A DNA stretch of 64,000 bases, taken from the NCBI RefSeq assembly GCF_000424465.1, contig NZ_KE384196.1, positions 124,001 to 188,000 of the forward strand, given 5' to 3'. A program made the position numbers and the translations under genes. Below are positions 1 to 9,504 of this stretch, in pieces. Position 1 is the stretch's first letter, and each line of letters opens with the position of its first letter. The stretch is from Butyrivibrio hungatei NK4A153. Lineage in GTDB: Bacteria; Bacillota; Clostridia; Lachnospirales; Lachnospiraceae. The notes beneath the pieces were generated by a model. The model worked only from the letters and a program-made list of their open reading frames with translations. It did no database searches and was not told where the DNA came from.

Positions 1-148
1 TACACGCCAGGATACAGTAAAAATAACCTGGGCTGATGGCAAGATAACCACAGAAGGTGGCGAAACTTACGAATACGAGTTTAAACCTTCCACCGACGTC
101 CTCAGAATCAAAGAAGAATTCGGATGGGAAGATTACTGCAAAAAGTGA
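1..148 (+). CDS. C-terminal end of an unidentified protein (cut by window start)
   Basis: An open frame enters from the left edge (codons in phase with base 2) and stops at TGA 146-148. About 48 residues are visible, ending in EEFGWEDYCKK. They are polar and aromatic, with no membrane segment and no motif I recognise. Both the gene start and its family lie outside the window. A different frame here has a start codon at 57 but runs on into the long hairpin, so I prefer this frame because it stops just before the repeat. The function is unknown. Confidence 0.55.
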   Translation, partial: TRQDTVKITWADGKITTEGGETYEYEFKPSTDVLRIKEEFGWEDYCKK

Positions 149-177
149 TCGAAAGGCATATCGCGATACCGCGGTAT

Positions 178-722
178 GCCTTTACTGTTTCGGGGATAGC
201 AGCCCTTGGGGAGAGGGATATTTGAGCATTGCGCGAGAGCGTAAAGTTTCATGGGAGCCCGAGATCCTTCCTGAAATTCTGCTTTGAGGCTCTTGTTTGA
301 CATCCAATCCGCAGGGAATAGGGGGCTACAGGCTTATGTTTTTTCGCAATCACTCCGGCTCACATTTTTATGGGGTTACGACCGTTTTTCTATTATGGCG
401 CATGTTACGACTAAACTCGCATCCCGATGCCTTTATACGCCCGTGTATGCGGGCTATGACACTTCTTATAAAGGCATCGGGATACTCACACAACGTCTCC
501 ACATGCGCAGAAAAAACGGTCGTAACCCCATAAAAATGTGGCCTCCCGTGAAATGCTCAAAAACATAAGCCTGTAGCCTCCTATTCCCTGCGGATTGGAT
601 GGAGTTTTGAGCCGAAAGAATTTCAGGAAGGATCTCGGGCTCCCCATGAAACTACGCGAAGAAGCAGCTCAAATATCCCTCTCCCCAAGGGTTGCTATCC
701 CCGAAACTGTGGCGGCAAAGGC
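178..722. repeat. Giant imperfect inverted repeat (about 545 bp hairpin)
   Basis: The two arms (about 178-437 and 467-722) are reverse complements of each other, broken by short mismatched patches. Perfectly paired blocks include 203-227 with 667-691 (25 bp), 254-280 with 617-643 (27 bp), 301-321 with 581-601 (21 bp), 324-343 with 559-578 (20 bp), 361-389 with 512-540 (29 bp) and 421-437 with 467-483 (17 bp). The apex holds a small GCCCG/CGGGC hairpin. Nothing in the spacer from 149 to 834 looks coding; open frames across it are short and lack ribosome binding sites. No T-run follows the structure, so it is not an ordinary terminator. It could be a structured RNA, a fold-back mobile element or a folded DNA site. 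Confidence 0.9.
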
Positions 723-750
723 CTTGGTTGTTAATGATCACTCAGAGGTG

Positions 751-766
751 TACAATATATAGTGTA
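751..766. promoter_or_regulatory. AT-rich dyad before the MMPL-GLUG gene pair
   Basis: TACAATATATAGTGTA is a nearly perfect dyad (TACA-n-TATATA-n-TGTA) lying 69 bp before the transporter start, between the giant hairpin and the gene. Its size and symmetry suit a repressor operator, and the TATATA core could also be part of a -10 region. The regulator is unknown. Confidence 0.35.
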
Positions 767-834
767 TATATAAATTAAATAACAAGCAGTGATGCGTGGA
801 TATTCATTATGAAGGAATTTTTGAGGGGGCGAAA

Positions 835-3318
835 ATGAGTAGTAATGAAAAGGCCGGAAACAGCTTTATGCTTAAGATCTGTACGTTTATCGTGGATAAG
901 CGTAATCTTTTTTTCTTGATATATGCGATCGTGTGCATATTTTCTGTGATATCGAGGGGCTGGGTAGGTGTAGAGAATAAGCTGCCCAAGTATCTTCCGA
1001 AAACTTCAGAGACATATAGGGGACTTGAACTAATGGAGGAGCAGTTTACGACTTACGGCTCCGCTAAAGTGATGGTTGCGAACATATCATATGACCAGGC
1101 ACTTCTGATACAGGAGGATGTTGAGAAAATATCGGGAGTTTTCTCGGCGGAAATTGATGATTCGGATGAGCACTATGCCAACGGGTCTGCGCTCTTTAAT
1201 ATTACCTTTGATTATGATGAGACCAATGATAAATGTCTTGAGCTACTTGATACGGTAAAAGAGTATTTTGAACCGTATGATTATTATTTGACCACGACGC
1301 TCGGCGATACGCAGTCTGAACTTATAGATCAGGAGATGAATGTCATCTCGGTTATCGTAGTTATTGTCGTTGTCTTGGTACTTGTGCTTACATCGCAGGC
1401 GTATGCCGAGGTTCCGATACTCCTTCTTACATTCGGAAGTGCGGCGCTTGTTCAGATGGGCACGAACTTCCTTCTTGGCACTATTTCTTTTGTCTCCAAT
1501 TCGGTTACGATAGTTCTTCAGCTTGCACTGTCAGTCGATTATGCGGTCATTTTCCTAAACAGATACAAAGAAGAGCATATGACGCTTGAGCCAAGAGAAG
1601 CGTGTATTGTGGCGCTCTCCAAATCAATTCCCGAGATAACGGGAAGTTCCCTGACTACGATCGGCGGCCTTGTTGCCATGCTGTTCATGCAGTTTGGAAT
1701 CGGCGCGGATATGGGTATAGTTCTTATCAAAGCGATCATTCTCAGCCTTTTGTCGGTATTTCTCTTGATGCCCGGAATCATCATGGTATTTGCGGGACTT
1801 CTAGAAAAGACCAAACACAAGAACTTCATTCCGCAGATCCCTTTTGTCGGCAGGTTTGCGTATAAAACAAGATATATCATCGCTCCGCTTTTTGTTGTCG
1901 CAATAATTATCGCAAACAGGATCTCTTCGAAAACTCCGTATGTATACGGCTACTCGCAGATCACACCGCCTCTTACCAACGCCGTTCAGAGGGCGGAGAA
2001 TATCCAGAAGGAGAATTTTGCATCTGATAATATGATGGCGCTTGTTTTTCCGTCAGGTGATTACGACAGGGAAAAGAGGCTGATCGATGAAATACTTTTG
2101 GAAGATGATGTTACATCTGTGACAGGTCTTGCAAATACCGAGGCGATGAACGGATATACACTTACGGAGAAGCTTACACCGAGGCAGTTTTCGGAACTTT
2201 TAAATATCGACTACGAGGTGGCTGAGCTTGTCTACGCCGCATATGCCGTTAACGATGAGGACTATGCCAAAGCGGTCAACGGTCTTGCCAATTACAAGGT
2301 GCCGCTGATCGACATGTTCATGTTTGTGTATAAAGAAATCAAAGAGGGCTACGTCACTCTTGATGACGAGCTGATGAAAAAGCTCGAAGATGCAAACAGG
2401 ATGATGAACTTTGCGAAGAAACAGCTTGAGAGCGACGAATACTCAAGAATACTTATTTATGTGGATCTTCCTCAGGAGTCGGATGAGACTTTTGATTTTA
2501 TAGAAAAGCTCCACAGAATAACGGAGAAATATTACGCCGCGAGCAAGATCTATGTGGTGGGAGAATCTGTCAGCCAGTACGATCTTAAGAAGTGCTTTTC
2601 AAGGGATAACACGGTGACCGGAGTTATTTCGATACTTGCGGTTCTTGTGGTGCTTCTTTTCACATTCAAATCTGCAGGTATGCCGGTTTTACTTATTGCG
2701 GTCATTCAGGGATGTATCTGGATCAACTTTTCGATACCCGCCATCCGGCATGACAATCTCTTTTTCCTCGGATACCTGATAGTAAGCTCCATTCAGATGG
2801 GTGCGAATATCGACTATGCCATCGTTATCGCGGGCAGGTACACGGAGCTTAGAGAGAGCATGGGCAAAAGAGATGCGATCATCGATACAATGAATCTTTC
2901 ATTTCCAACGATAATCACATCGGGAACGATGCTTGCCGTTGCGGGAACACTTATAGGAAATATGACGTCGGACTGCGCGATATACGGTATCGGAAAATGT
3001 CTTGGCCGCGGAACTATCATTTCCATTCTTGTCACGATGTTTGTTCTTCCTCAGATACTTCTTGTGGGTGACAGAGTAATAGAGCTCACGGCGTTTGTTA
3101 TGAATATGCCGCTAAGGCTCAAGCAAAGAACCGGAACCATGCGTATTGACGGATTTATAAGAGGCCGCGTTGAAGGTAATGTGACAGGTGTCATTCACGC
3201 CGTTGTAAAGGGCGATGTCAGTGCATATATCGAAAACGGCGATATCACTCCGATGGAGGATGAACCGATTGATGCGGAAGATATTGAATTCTATTACACG
3301 GAAGGGGAGGACATCTGA
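835..3318 (+). CDS. MMPL/RND-family membrane transporter
   Basis: A protein of 827 residues with the RND layout: an N-terminal membrane helix, a large extracytoplasmic loop, a block of about five helices containing LALSVDYAVIFLNRYKEE, a second large loop and a second block of helices (SSIQMGANIDYAIVIAGRY). The paired 'DYA' motifs in the helical blocks are typical of MMPL proteins, which export lipids or other hydrophobic molecules using the proton gradient. I chose ATG 835 because GAGGGGG sits just upstream; a GTG at 796 is in frame but has no good ribosome binding site. The next gene begins one base after the stop, so the two are co-transcribed and probably work together at the cell envelope. 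Substrate unknown. Confidence 0.85.
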   Translation: MSSNEKAGNSFMLKICTFIVDKRNLFFLIYAIVCIFSVISRGWVGVENKLPKYLPKTSETYRGLELMEEQFTTYGSAKVMVANISYDQALLIQEDVEKISGVFSAEIDDSDEHYANGSALFNITFDYDETNDKCLELLDTVKEYFEPYDYYLTTTLGDTQSELIDQEMNVISVIVVIVVVLVLVLTSQAYAEVPILLLTFGSAALVQMGTNFLLGTISFVSNSVTIVLQLALSVDYAVIFLNRYKEEHMTLEPREACIVALSKSIPEITGSSLTTIGGLVAMLFMQFGIGADMGIVLIKAIILSLLSVFLLMPGIIMVFAGLLEKTKHKNFIPQIPFVGRFAYKTRYIIAPLFVVAIIIANRISSKTPYVYGYSQITPPLTNAVQRAENIQKENFASDNMMALVFPSGDYDREKRLIDEILLEDDVTSVTGLANTEAMNGYTLTEKLTPRQFSELLNIDYEVAELVYAAYAVNDEDYAKAVNGLANYKVPLIDMFMFVYKEIKEGYVTLDDELMKKLEDANRMMNFAKKQLESDEYSRILIYVDLPQESDETFDFIEKLHRITEKYYAASKIYVVGESVSQYDLKKCFSRDNTVTGVISILAVLVVLLFTFKSAGMPVLLIAVIQGCIWINFSIPAIRHDNLFFLGYLIVSSIQMGANIDYAIVIAGRYTELRESMGKRDAIIDTMNLSFPTIITSGTMLAVAGTLIGNMTSDCAIYGIGKCLGRGTIISILVTMFVLPQILLVGDRVIELTAFVMNMPLRLKQRTGTMRIDGFIRGRVEGNVTGVIHAVVKGDVSAYIENGDITPMEDEPIDAEDIEFYYTEGEDI

Positions 3319-3319
3319 T

Positions 3320-6300
3320 ATGAAAAAAAGAGTGTGCATGCTTCTTCCGGGAATAGTTCTTTTTATCAATTCTGCTGTCTGTGTGTACGGAGAGACAGGA
3401 AATGACGGGCAGGAGATAATTACGACAGGCACGCAGACGGGAGCTTTGGAAGAGCAAAAAGATGTTGATGCGGATATAAAGGATGATATCGACTTACTCA
3501 TTCCCGATGATATCGAGGAAATCAAGATCGGAAGCGCTGAAGAATTCCTTAAGTTTGCAGAAAGTTGCAGGCTTGATACATGGTCTGTAAACAAAAAAGT
3601 GATCTTATCCAAAGATATATCGCTTGCAGATACTTCTTTTGCGGGAGTGCCGACGTTTGGCGGAGAATTTGACGGTTGCGGACATACGATAAGCGATCTT
3701 TCCATAAAGAGTGACATGTCCTACGTGGCTCTTTTTTCCAATGTTCAAAAGACGGGCATTATTAGGAATCTGAACGTGAAAGGAACCGTGATTCCGACGG
3801 GGAAACAGGTTATAGTAGGCGGAATCGTTGCGGACAATCACGGGCTTTTGAGTAAGCTGTCATACGAAGGAGTTGTTTCGGGCGATGATTATGTCGGCGG
3901 GATTGCGGGCAAAAACGGGCTTGAGGGAAACATAAAGGATTGCACGGCTAAAGGATATATCAAAGGTGTTCATTTTACCGGCGGAATAGCGGGCGAGAAC
4001 ATGGGAAATATATCAGGCTGTGTCAATGAAAGTGCGGTAAATACAACAAATGTCGATTCGCAGATCACCATAGACAGCATGAATACGCTTAATAAAGTTC
4101 TTAATATAATAAAGAACGGTGATAAAGGCAGTGATGAAGCAAGTGCTGATATAACAAGCGTGGATATCGGCGGAATTGCCGGAACTTCCATCGGCATCAT
4201 ATCGGGTTGCACAAATAAAGGGCAGGTAGGTTACAAGCACGTCGGATACAACGTGGGAGGAATTGCCGGAAGACAGTCGGGATATGTGTCGAGCTGCATA
4301 AATAACGGCGTTATCCGAGGAAGAAAAGATGTCGGAGGAATTGTGGGGCAGGCCGAGCCGTATGTAACGGTCGACCTCAGCAGAGACGTCGCATACCAGC
4401 TCAACATAGCGATAAACGATCTCCATAACAAAGTTACAAAGACACTGAAGGACGTCAAATATCAGTCGAATACTATCACGAACAGATTGAATGTGATTCA
4501 GGAGTATACGGCGGGAGCCATTGAGGACGTCAGGTTTATTTCTAATGAAACGACGGATTTTGCAAACGGCGTGTCAGGCGCGACATCGGAAGCTTTTTCA
4601 AGAGTTCAGTATATTCTTGAAGAGTCTGCCAAGGACGATGGGCTTCTTGATAATACCGATGATGCGATAGAGCACACTTCCGATGCGGTATCAAGTCTTA
4701 AAGAAACGGTGAAGGATCTTGATTATGAACAGTATATGTCGGAAGAGGATAAAAAGAAATACGAAAAAGCCAAGGAAACACTTGAGAGTATTGCGAGTCA
4801 GTATGCAATCTTAAGTGAACCTGCTTATAAAGCTTATTACAATAAATTTATTGCAGATGCAAAGAATCCGTCGACGTCTGCAGCAGCTCTTTATCCGAAT
4901 GCTTCGGATCTTGATTATAGCGGAACGTTTGGATCGTATAATCCTTTCACAGATTCGGATACCAAACTTGTTGAATCATACAATGTTCCCGGAGATTGGA
5001 CACATTTATCCGATGGCAGGGCGTTTCCGGATAAAGAGGATGAGAATGATGTTAATCTGAGTAAGGATGCTTCAAACTATGCAACGGCGCAAGCTGATAA
5101 TTATGCCAAGAATCATTATCAGAGCGGTGTGGACGGCGGGGAAGGAAGTTTCTATTACACAAGAGATCTTGCGGATGCGAAAGCAGAAATTGAAAGTTTG
5201 ACAAAGAAGTATATTCGCCTTATGGCAGAAGAGGCAAGAGGTGATGCTCTTGACGCCATGAGTTCTTTGGAAGAGGCAACGGATCATCTGGAAGAAGCCG
5301 GAGATCAGGCAAAAGGAATAGTTAGGAATATCGCGGGAAGGGGAGCGATTTCTTTTCCACAGTTCAGCACAGAGTATAAGGCGCATACGGTATCGCTTGC
5401 CAACAATATGCAGGGGATGAACGACAACTTCGGGCTCCTTAACAACGAGATGAACAATGCGACGGGGGCAATCGTCGACGACCTTCAGTCTGTGGCGGAT
5501 CAGTTCAATGTGATAATGAACCTGTATGCGGATGCGATTGACGGTGTTTTGGAAAAAGATTATTCGAATACATTTGAGGATGTGTCTTTGGAGGAGGCTC
5601 TTATCTGCACTGATGCGACGATAGATGGATGTATTAACTACGGGGAGGCTTATGGTGACATCGACACATCGGGCATTGCTGGAACGATGGCGATAGAATA
5701 TGACTTTGATGCAGAGAGCGACATTACGGGAATTAAGGATGCAAAGCTCAATACCTCTTTTATCTCCAAATGCGTTCTGCGCGACAATAAGAACTACAAT
5801 ACCGCGGAAGGTGAAAAGAGCTATATAGGCGGTATCTGCGGACTTCAGGAGATGGGAACCATCATAAACTGCGCAAACTACGGAAATATGAAGTCCAATT
5901 CCGGCGAGTATGTCGGAGGCGTATGCGGAAGTTCTTTATCCTACATTGTAAGTTCAAGTTCAAAGGGAATACTTGACGGAATGTCCTATGTTGGCGGTAT
6001 AGTGGGCGACGGCGCCAATATCAGGGATTGCAGGGCTTTGGTCGATATCAAAGACGCCAACAGCTGGTATGGTGCGATCGCGGGACACGTAAGCGATGAG
6101 GGCGAAGTCAGGGGCAACTACTTTGTGAGCGATACACTTGCGGGAATTGACAGGGTAAGCTATTCGTTAAAGGCAGAACCCGTTTCGCATGACAGCAAGG
6201 AACTTCCGACTGATTTTGCGGATCTTACGGTTACTTACGAACTTGACGATGATGAAAACGGTGACGGAAAGACAATTGTCAAAAAGAGTAACAAGAAGTA

Positions 6301-7033
6301 TGGCGATAAGCTTGATGAAAAGGGATATCCTATTGTTGAACCCAAGGACGGTTATTATGTTACATGGGATAAATCGTCGATAGATTCGGCTACTTCGGAC
6401 CAGATCATAACCGCAAAGTATTGCAGATACAGGACAACAATTGCTGAAGAAGATAAAGAGCATGACGACGGCGAGGCTTATCAGAGTGAGCTTCTCGTCG
6501 ACGGTAAGTTTAAGGCTGAGGACAAACTTGTGGTTGAAAGAAATGACTCTTTTGACGTAAAAAAATTCACCTCGGCAAAAGACTATGATGCGGAAACTCT
6601 TAAGAATTATACAACGCTCAAAGTCACCGTTCCCGATGACGGAGAGACTGTTCACACTGTTAGATATAAGCCTTTATCCAAGATAAATGACGCGCTTGGT
6701 AGTTTCGAGGTTTACCTCGTAAACGGCGAGGGAGAACAGCTCCTTACAAAGACAGGCGAGATGGGAGAGTACAGCACATACGATATTGAAGGCAATGAGT
6801 TTACTTTGAAAGTTAAATTCCCCAAGGCGGGACTTGCGGTATCTAAGTATAAGTACATGGTTATCGCAGCAATCATAATCGGACTTGTATTTATCGCGCT
6901 TCTTGTTATTGTCGCTATATGCGGTAGCAAAAAGGCTCCGAAGATATTCAGGCGCATAGCAAGGAAGCTTTCTAAGAGAATCGAAGGCAAAGAGCAGATT
7001 TTCTACGACGACAGTGAGGATGATAAGAAATAA
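3320..7033 (+). CDS. Large secreted GLUG-repeat protein with C-terminal membrane anchor
   Basis: A protein of 1237 residues. A signal peptide (MKKRVCMLLPGIVLFINSAV) is followed by two blocks of GLUG-type repeats, recognisable as repeated GGIAGxNxGxIxxC units, which are expected to form a beta-solenoid. Between the blocks lies a long, mainly helical, charged region (roughly residues 360-780). The C-terminus has one hydrophobic helix (YMVIAAIIIGLVFIALLVIV) and a basic tail, so the bulk of the protein should lie outside the cell, anchored in the membrane. The start follows GAAGGGGAGG and is separated from the MMPL stop by one base, which implies translational coupling. GLUG repeats occur in adhesins and peptidases; no catalytic motif was seen, so a structural or transporter-accessory role is inferred. 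Confidence 0.8.
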   Translation: MKKRVCMLLPGIVLFINSAVCVYGETGNDGQEIITTGTQTGALEEQKDVDADIKDDIDLLIPDDIEEIKIGSAEEFLKFAESCRLDTWSVNKKVILSKDISLADTSFAGVPTFGGEFDGCGHTISDLSIKSDMSYVALFSNVQKTGIIRNLNVKGTVIPTGKQVIVGGIVADNHGLLSKLSYEGVVSGDDYVGGIAGKNGLEGNIKDCTAKGYIKGVHFTGGIAGENMGNISGCVNESAVNTTNVDSQITIDSMNTLNKVLNIIKNGDKGSDEASADITSVDIGGIAGTSIGIISGCTNKGQVGYKHVGYNVGGIAGRQSGYVSSCINNGVIRGRKDVGGIVGQAEPYVTVDLSRDVAYQLNIAINDLHNKVTKTLKDVKYQSNTITNRLNVIQEYTAGAIEDVRFISNETTDFANGVSGATSEAFSRVQYILEESAKDDGLLDNTDDAIEHTSDAVSSLKETVKDLDYEQYMSEEDKKKYEKAKETLESIASQYAILSEPAYKAYYNKFIADAKNPSTSAAALYPNASDLDYSGTFGSYNPFTDSDTKLVESYNVPGDWTHLSDGRAFPDKEDENDVNLSKDASNYATAQADNYAKNHYQSGVDGGEGSFYYTRDLADAKAEIESLTKKYIRLMAEEARGDALDAMSSLEEATDHLEEAGDQAKGIVRNIAGRGAISFPQFSTEYKAHTVSLANNMQGMNDNFGLLNNEMNNATGAIVDDLQSVADQFNVIMNLYADAIDGVLEKDYSNTFEDVSLEEALICTDATIDGCINYGEAYGDIDTSGIAGTMAIEYDFDAESDITGIKDAKLNTSFISKCVLRDNKNYNTAEGEKSYIGGICGLQEMGTIINCANYGNMKSNSGEYVGGVCGSSLSYIVSSSSKGILDGMSYVGGIVGDGANIRDCRALVDIKDANSWYGAIAGHVSDEGEVRGNYFVSDTLAGIDRVSYSLKAEPVSHDSKELPTDFADLTVTYELDDDENGDGKTIVKKSNKKYGDKLDEKGYPIVEPKDGYYVTWDKSSIDSATSDQIITAKYCRYRTTIAEEDKEHDDGEAYQSELLVDGKFKAEDKLVVERNDSFDVKKFTSAKDYDAETLKNYTTLKVTVPDDGETVHTVRYKPLSKINDALGSFEVYLVNGEGEQLLTKTGEMGEYSTYDIEGNEFTLKVKFPKAGLAVSKYKYMVIAAIIIGLVFIALLVIVAICGSKKAPKIFRRIARKLSKRIEGKEQIFYDDSEDDKK

Positions 7034-7037
7034 CATA

Positions 7038-7134
7038 AACCTGTAAAGAGTTGTAAAAAATGCATCTAACCTGTAAACAGTTGTACAAACCTGTAAAGAG
7101 TTATAAAATGATATCAAACCTGTAAATAGTTGTA
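7038..7134. promoter_or_regulatory. Four phased direct repeats upstream of the ATPase gene
   Basis: Four copies of AACCTGTAAAnAGTTGTA begin at 7038, 7068, 7088 and 7117; the third has TTATA at its end. Start-to-start distances are 30, 20 and 29 bp, close to whole helical turns, so the copies face the same side of the DNA. The core CTGTAAACAG is itself almost palindromic. The last copy ends just before the ribosome binding site (GGAG 7137-7140) of the gene at 7152. An iterated operator, perhaps for autoregulation, is inferred. Confidence 0.6.
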
Positions 7135-7151
7135 ATGGAGATATAAATATC

Positions 7152-8228
7152 ATGAAGAACCCTTTTACACATACACCGGGCAGAGTTGGAGATGCTAATA
7201 TTGTCACAACTATCGAAGAAAAAGTGTATGATAATTTTAGATATCAGCAACCGTCAGAATGTGTATATAAGATAACCGGAATTCGAGGATCCGGCAAAAC
7301 TGTAATATTTGGAAATATATTAAGACATTACAAGACTGCGGATATGAAAGCGGATGGATGGTTGGTTTATGACTTGTCATCTGCCAGAAGGCCTATAAAT
7401 ACGCTTATTTCATATCTTTTGCTTGAGCCTGAAGTAAAGAAAGTATTATTGTCAGAGAAGACCAATTTAAGTGTTTCGATACCGATTGTTGGGATAAGCG
7501 CAGGGTTTGATTCTAAAACCGATATCGATGAGGAAGTTCGGCTTGAGCAACTTGTCGGAATACTCATAAAGGCAAAGAAGAAAATTATGATCGGGATAGA
7601 TGATATCGCAAAGACAGATGAAATGGCGGAGTTCTGTTCAGTATATGCTAAGCTTATAAGAAATGTGATGGATGATGAAATTGCTGCTCCATGGCCTGTA
7701 TATCTCATATGTTCCGGTGTATATCAGAATTTTTATGAACTCGGAGAAGTTCCGAATCTTACTTTCTTTAAGCGTGCAGTGGAACTAAAAACAGAGGCCT
7801 TCCCAATGCCTGCTATGGCTATAAAATATGAGGATAAGACGGGAATGGAAGAAGATATGGCTATTTCTTTTGCTAAAATGACAAAAGGATTTGCATATGC
7901 ATATCAAGTGTTTGGAAGCGCGTATTTTGAGTATAAAGATAAAGGCGAAGAATATGTGGTAAAGCAGGCAAAAAGCGAGTTGTTTTCGCAATGCTACGAA
8001 AAAATCTGGAAAGAGCTGCCTGAAGGTGAACGTGAGATATTGAAGATAGTATCTTCAGGCCCAAAGAAACGTAAAGATGTTATTGCAGAGATGGATGGAA
8101 AGGGAAATTACCAGGTGAACAGCAACGCGCTTAAGAAAATGGGGCTTCTTGCAGATAGTGCACAGTCTTATGGAATTGCTGAAATCACCTTGCCTTTTTT
8201 TGGCGAATACATTCAAAAATATTGTTGA
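7152..8228 (+). CDS. AAA-type P-loop ATPase with C-terminal winged helix
   Basis: A protein of 358 residues starting MKNPFTHTPG, the N-terminal signature of a Firmicute/Actinobacterial ATP-binding protein family. Walker A is GIRGSGKT (residues 43-50) and Walker B is IMIGIDD (145-151). The last 70 or so residues (EREILKIVSSG...) read like a winged-helix domain that could bind DNA or a partner. No membrane segment is seen. The family resembles archaeal-type ATPases found alone in many gut bacteria, with no settled function. The gene stands alone behind four phased repeats, which suggests tight regulation, possibly by its own product. Confidence 0.75.
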   Translation: MKNPFTHTPGRVGDANIVTTIEEKVYDNFRYQQPSECVYKITGIRGSGKTVIFGNILRHYKTADMKADGWLVYDLSSARRPINTLISYLLLEPEVKKVLLSEKTNLSVSIPIVGISAGFDSKTDIDEEVRLEQLVGILIKAKKKIMIGIDDIAKTDEMAEFCSVYAKLIRNVMDDEIAAPWPVYLICSGVYQNFYELGEVPNLTFFKRAVELKTEAFPMPAMAIKYEDKTGMEEDMAISFAKMTKGFAYAYQVFGSAYFEYKDKGEEYVVKQAKSELFSQCYEKIWKELPEGEREILKIVSSGPKKRKDVIAEMDGKGNYQVNSNALKKMGLLADSAQSYGIAEITLPFFGEYIQKYC

Positions 8229-8252
8229 TAGTGTTATTGTGAAAGAAAAAAT

Positions 8253-9371
8253 ATGACTTTTGAACCATTATCGGTAGCTCTTGATGAGAGCGGGATTAAG
8301 AGCTTCATCAAGCGCTACCATTTTAAAGCAAGTGAGAAAAAAGATATCGTGATGCTCTACAGGCAGCTTCACCCAAGAGTTCATGCAAGCTTTCATCATG
8401 TAATCGAGGGTGATACCGTCTATGCTGTCGTGACGCTCGGAGATGCGTTTGACAGCTTTCAGGACAGTTTTTTGCAAAGAGGCGAGATACAGAAAGCCTT
8501 CATAATAGACTGCCTCGGAACGGAGATGCTCTCTATTGCTTATGAAGAAGTAGATAAAAAGATATTTGAAGAGACTGGGCTATATGTAGGAAGCTACGTT
8601 TTTGCCGGAAGCGACAAGATGCCGCTTGAAGAGCTTGCGGCGGTTATGGCTAAGCTTGGGCAGAAGATCGTAAAGTGCAATGAGTCTTTTGTTCTTGTTC
8701 CGAAAAAGAGTGTTGTGTTCTCGGCTAAGCTTCATAAGGAGAGAACCGAGAAGCATTCTGACTGCGCAAGTTGCAGCGCGGTGAGTTGTCCTATGAGGAA
8801 AGAACCGCAGAAGAAAAAGAGCGCGTCAAAGCAGGGAACTAAGCGCCAAAAGGGGCTGATACATCTTTATACCGGAGAAGGAAAAGGTAAGACTACCGCT
8901 GCAATCGGGCTTGCCGTGAGGGCAGCAGGCGCGGGTCGGAAGGTTGTCTTTTCACAATTCATGAAAGGAAGACAGACTTCCGAGTTAAATAGTCTTTCGC
9001 TTATTCCGGGAATTACGATTGTCAGAAGCGACAAGGAACTTGGATGGCTGCACCGTGATGATGACGAGCAGTGTGAGGCTTTTCGCGTTGTGCATAATGA
9101 AATCCTTGAAAGAATCTTGGAACTTATTCAGGCGGGAGAATGCGATGTTCTCATAATGGATGAGATCACTTACCCGTACAACTACGGAGTTATTGATAAA
9201 AAGAGGCTTGAAGAGCTGATAGATAATAAGCCGTCAGGCATGGAGATTGTCATGACGGGAAGAAATGCCGACGATCTCCTTGCAGACAGGGCGGATTATA
9301 TAACTTATATGGAAAAAATCCGTCATCCTTATGACAAGGGGATTGAAGCCAGAGAAGGGATAGAGTACTGA
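8253..9371 (+). CDS. cobO: Fused MetH-activation-like domain and cob(I)alamin adenosyltransferase
   Basis: A protein of 372 residues in two parts. Residues 1-150 resemble the small Clostridial proteins related to the vitamin B12-dependent methionine synthase activation domain (YAVVTLGDAFDSF, then an acidic helical stretch). A linker contains the cysteine pattern C171-x2-C174-x4-C179. Residues 200-372 are a BtuR/CobO-type corrinoid adenosyltransferase, with Walker A GEGKGKTT (208-215), VVFSQFMKGR and LIMDEITY; this enzyme transfers the adenosyl group of ATP to cob(I)alamin. The front part is likely to bind or reduce the corrinoid and present it to the transferase. ATG 8253 has only a weak purine-rich ribosome binding site. 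The gene ends before a strong terminator. Confidence 0.8.
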   Translation: MTFEPLSVALDESGIKSFIKRYHFKASEKKDIVMLYRQLHPRVHASFHHVIEGDTVYAVVTLGDAFDSFQDSFLQRGEIQKAFIIDCLGTEMLSIAYEEVDKKIFEETGLYVGSYVFAGSDKMPLEELAAVMAKLGQKIVKCNESFVLVPKKSVVFSAKLHKERTEKHSDCASCSAVSCPMRKEPQKKKSASKQGTKRQKGLIHLYTGEGKGKTTAAIGLAVRAAGAGRKVVFSQFMKGRQTSELNSLSLIPGITIVRSDKELGWLHRDDDEQCEAFRVVHNEILERILELIQAGECDVLIMDEITYPYNYGVIDKKRLEELIDNKPSGMEIVMTGRNADDLLADRADYITYMEKIRHPYDKGIEAREGIEY

Positions 9372-9504
9372 TACGTTTAGCGAAGGAATATGCAGATTGG
9401 CTTGGCAAGTATTGAGTGTATTGGCAATCCGTACGCCCGGCCGCAAAGGTATATATTCGGAAATGCGCTGTGTACGGCTGCGCAGTGATTTTCATACTAT
9501 AATA
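9372..9504. other. Spacer after the adenosyltransferase gene
   Basis: No gene or repeat was recognised in this first part of the 327-bp spacer. The remainder holds a terminator, a promoter and a leader dyad, which are listed separately. Confidence 0.5.

Noticed and set aside
57..568. Short open frames of 76-94 codons inside the first long hairpin
   Set aside because: They cross the inverted repeat arms, have no ribosome binding sites, and resemble no protein.
7038..7134. Plasmid-type iterons and replication origin
   Set aside because: The neighbour gene is an ATPase with a Walker A but not a recognised Rep protein, and the surroundings are chromosomal.
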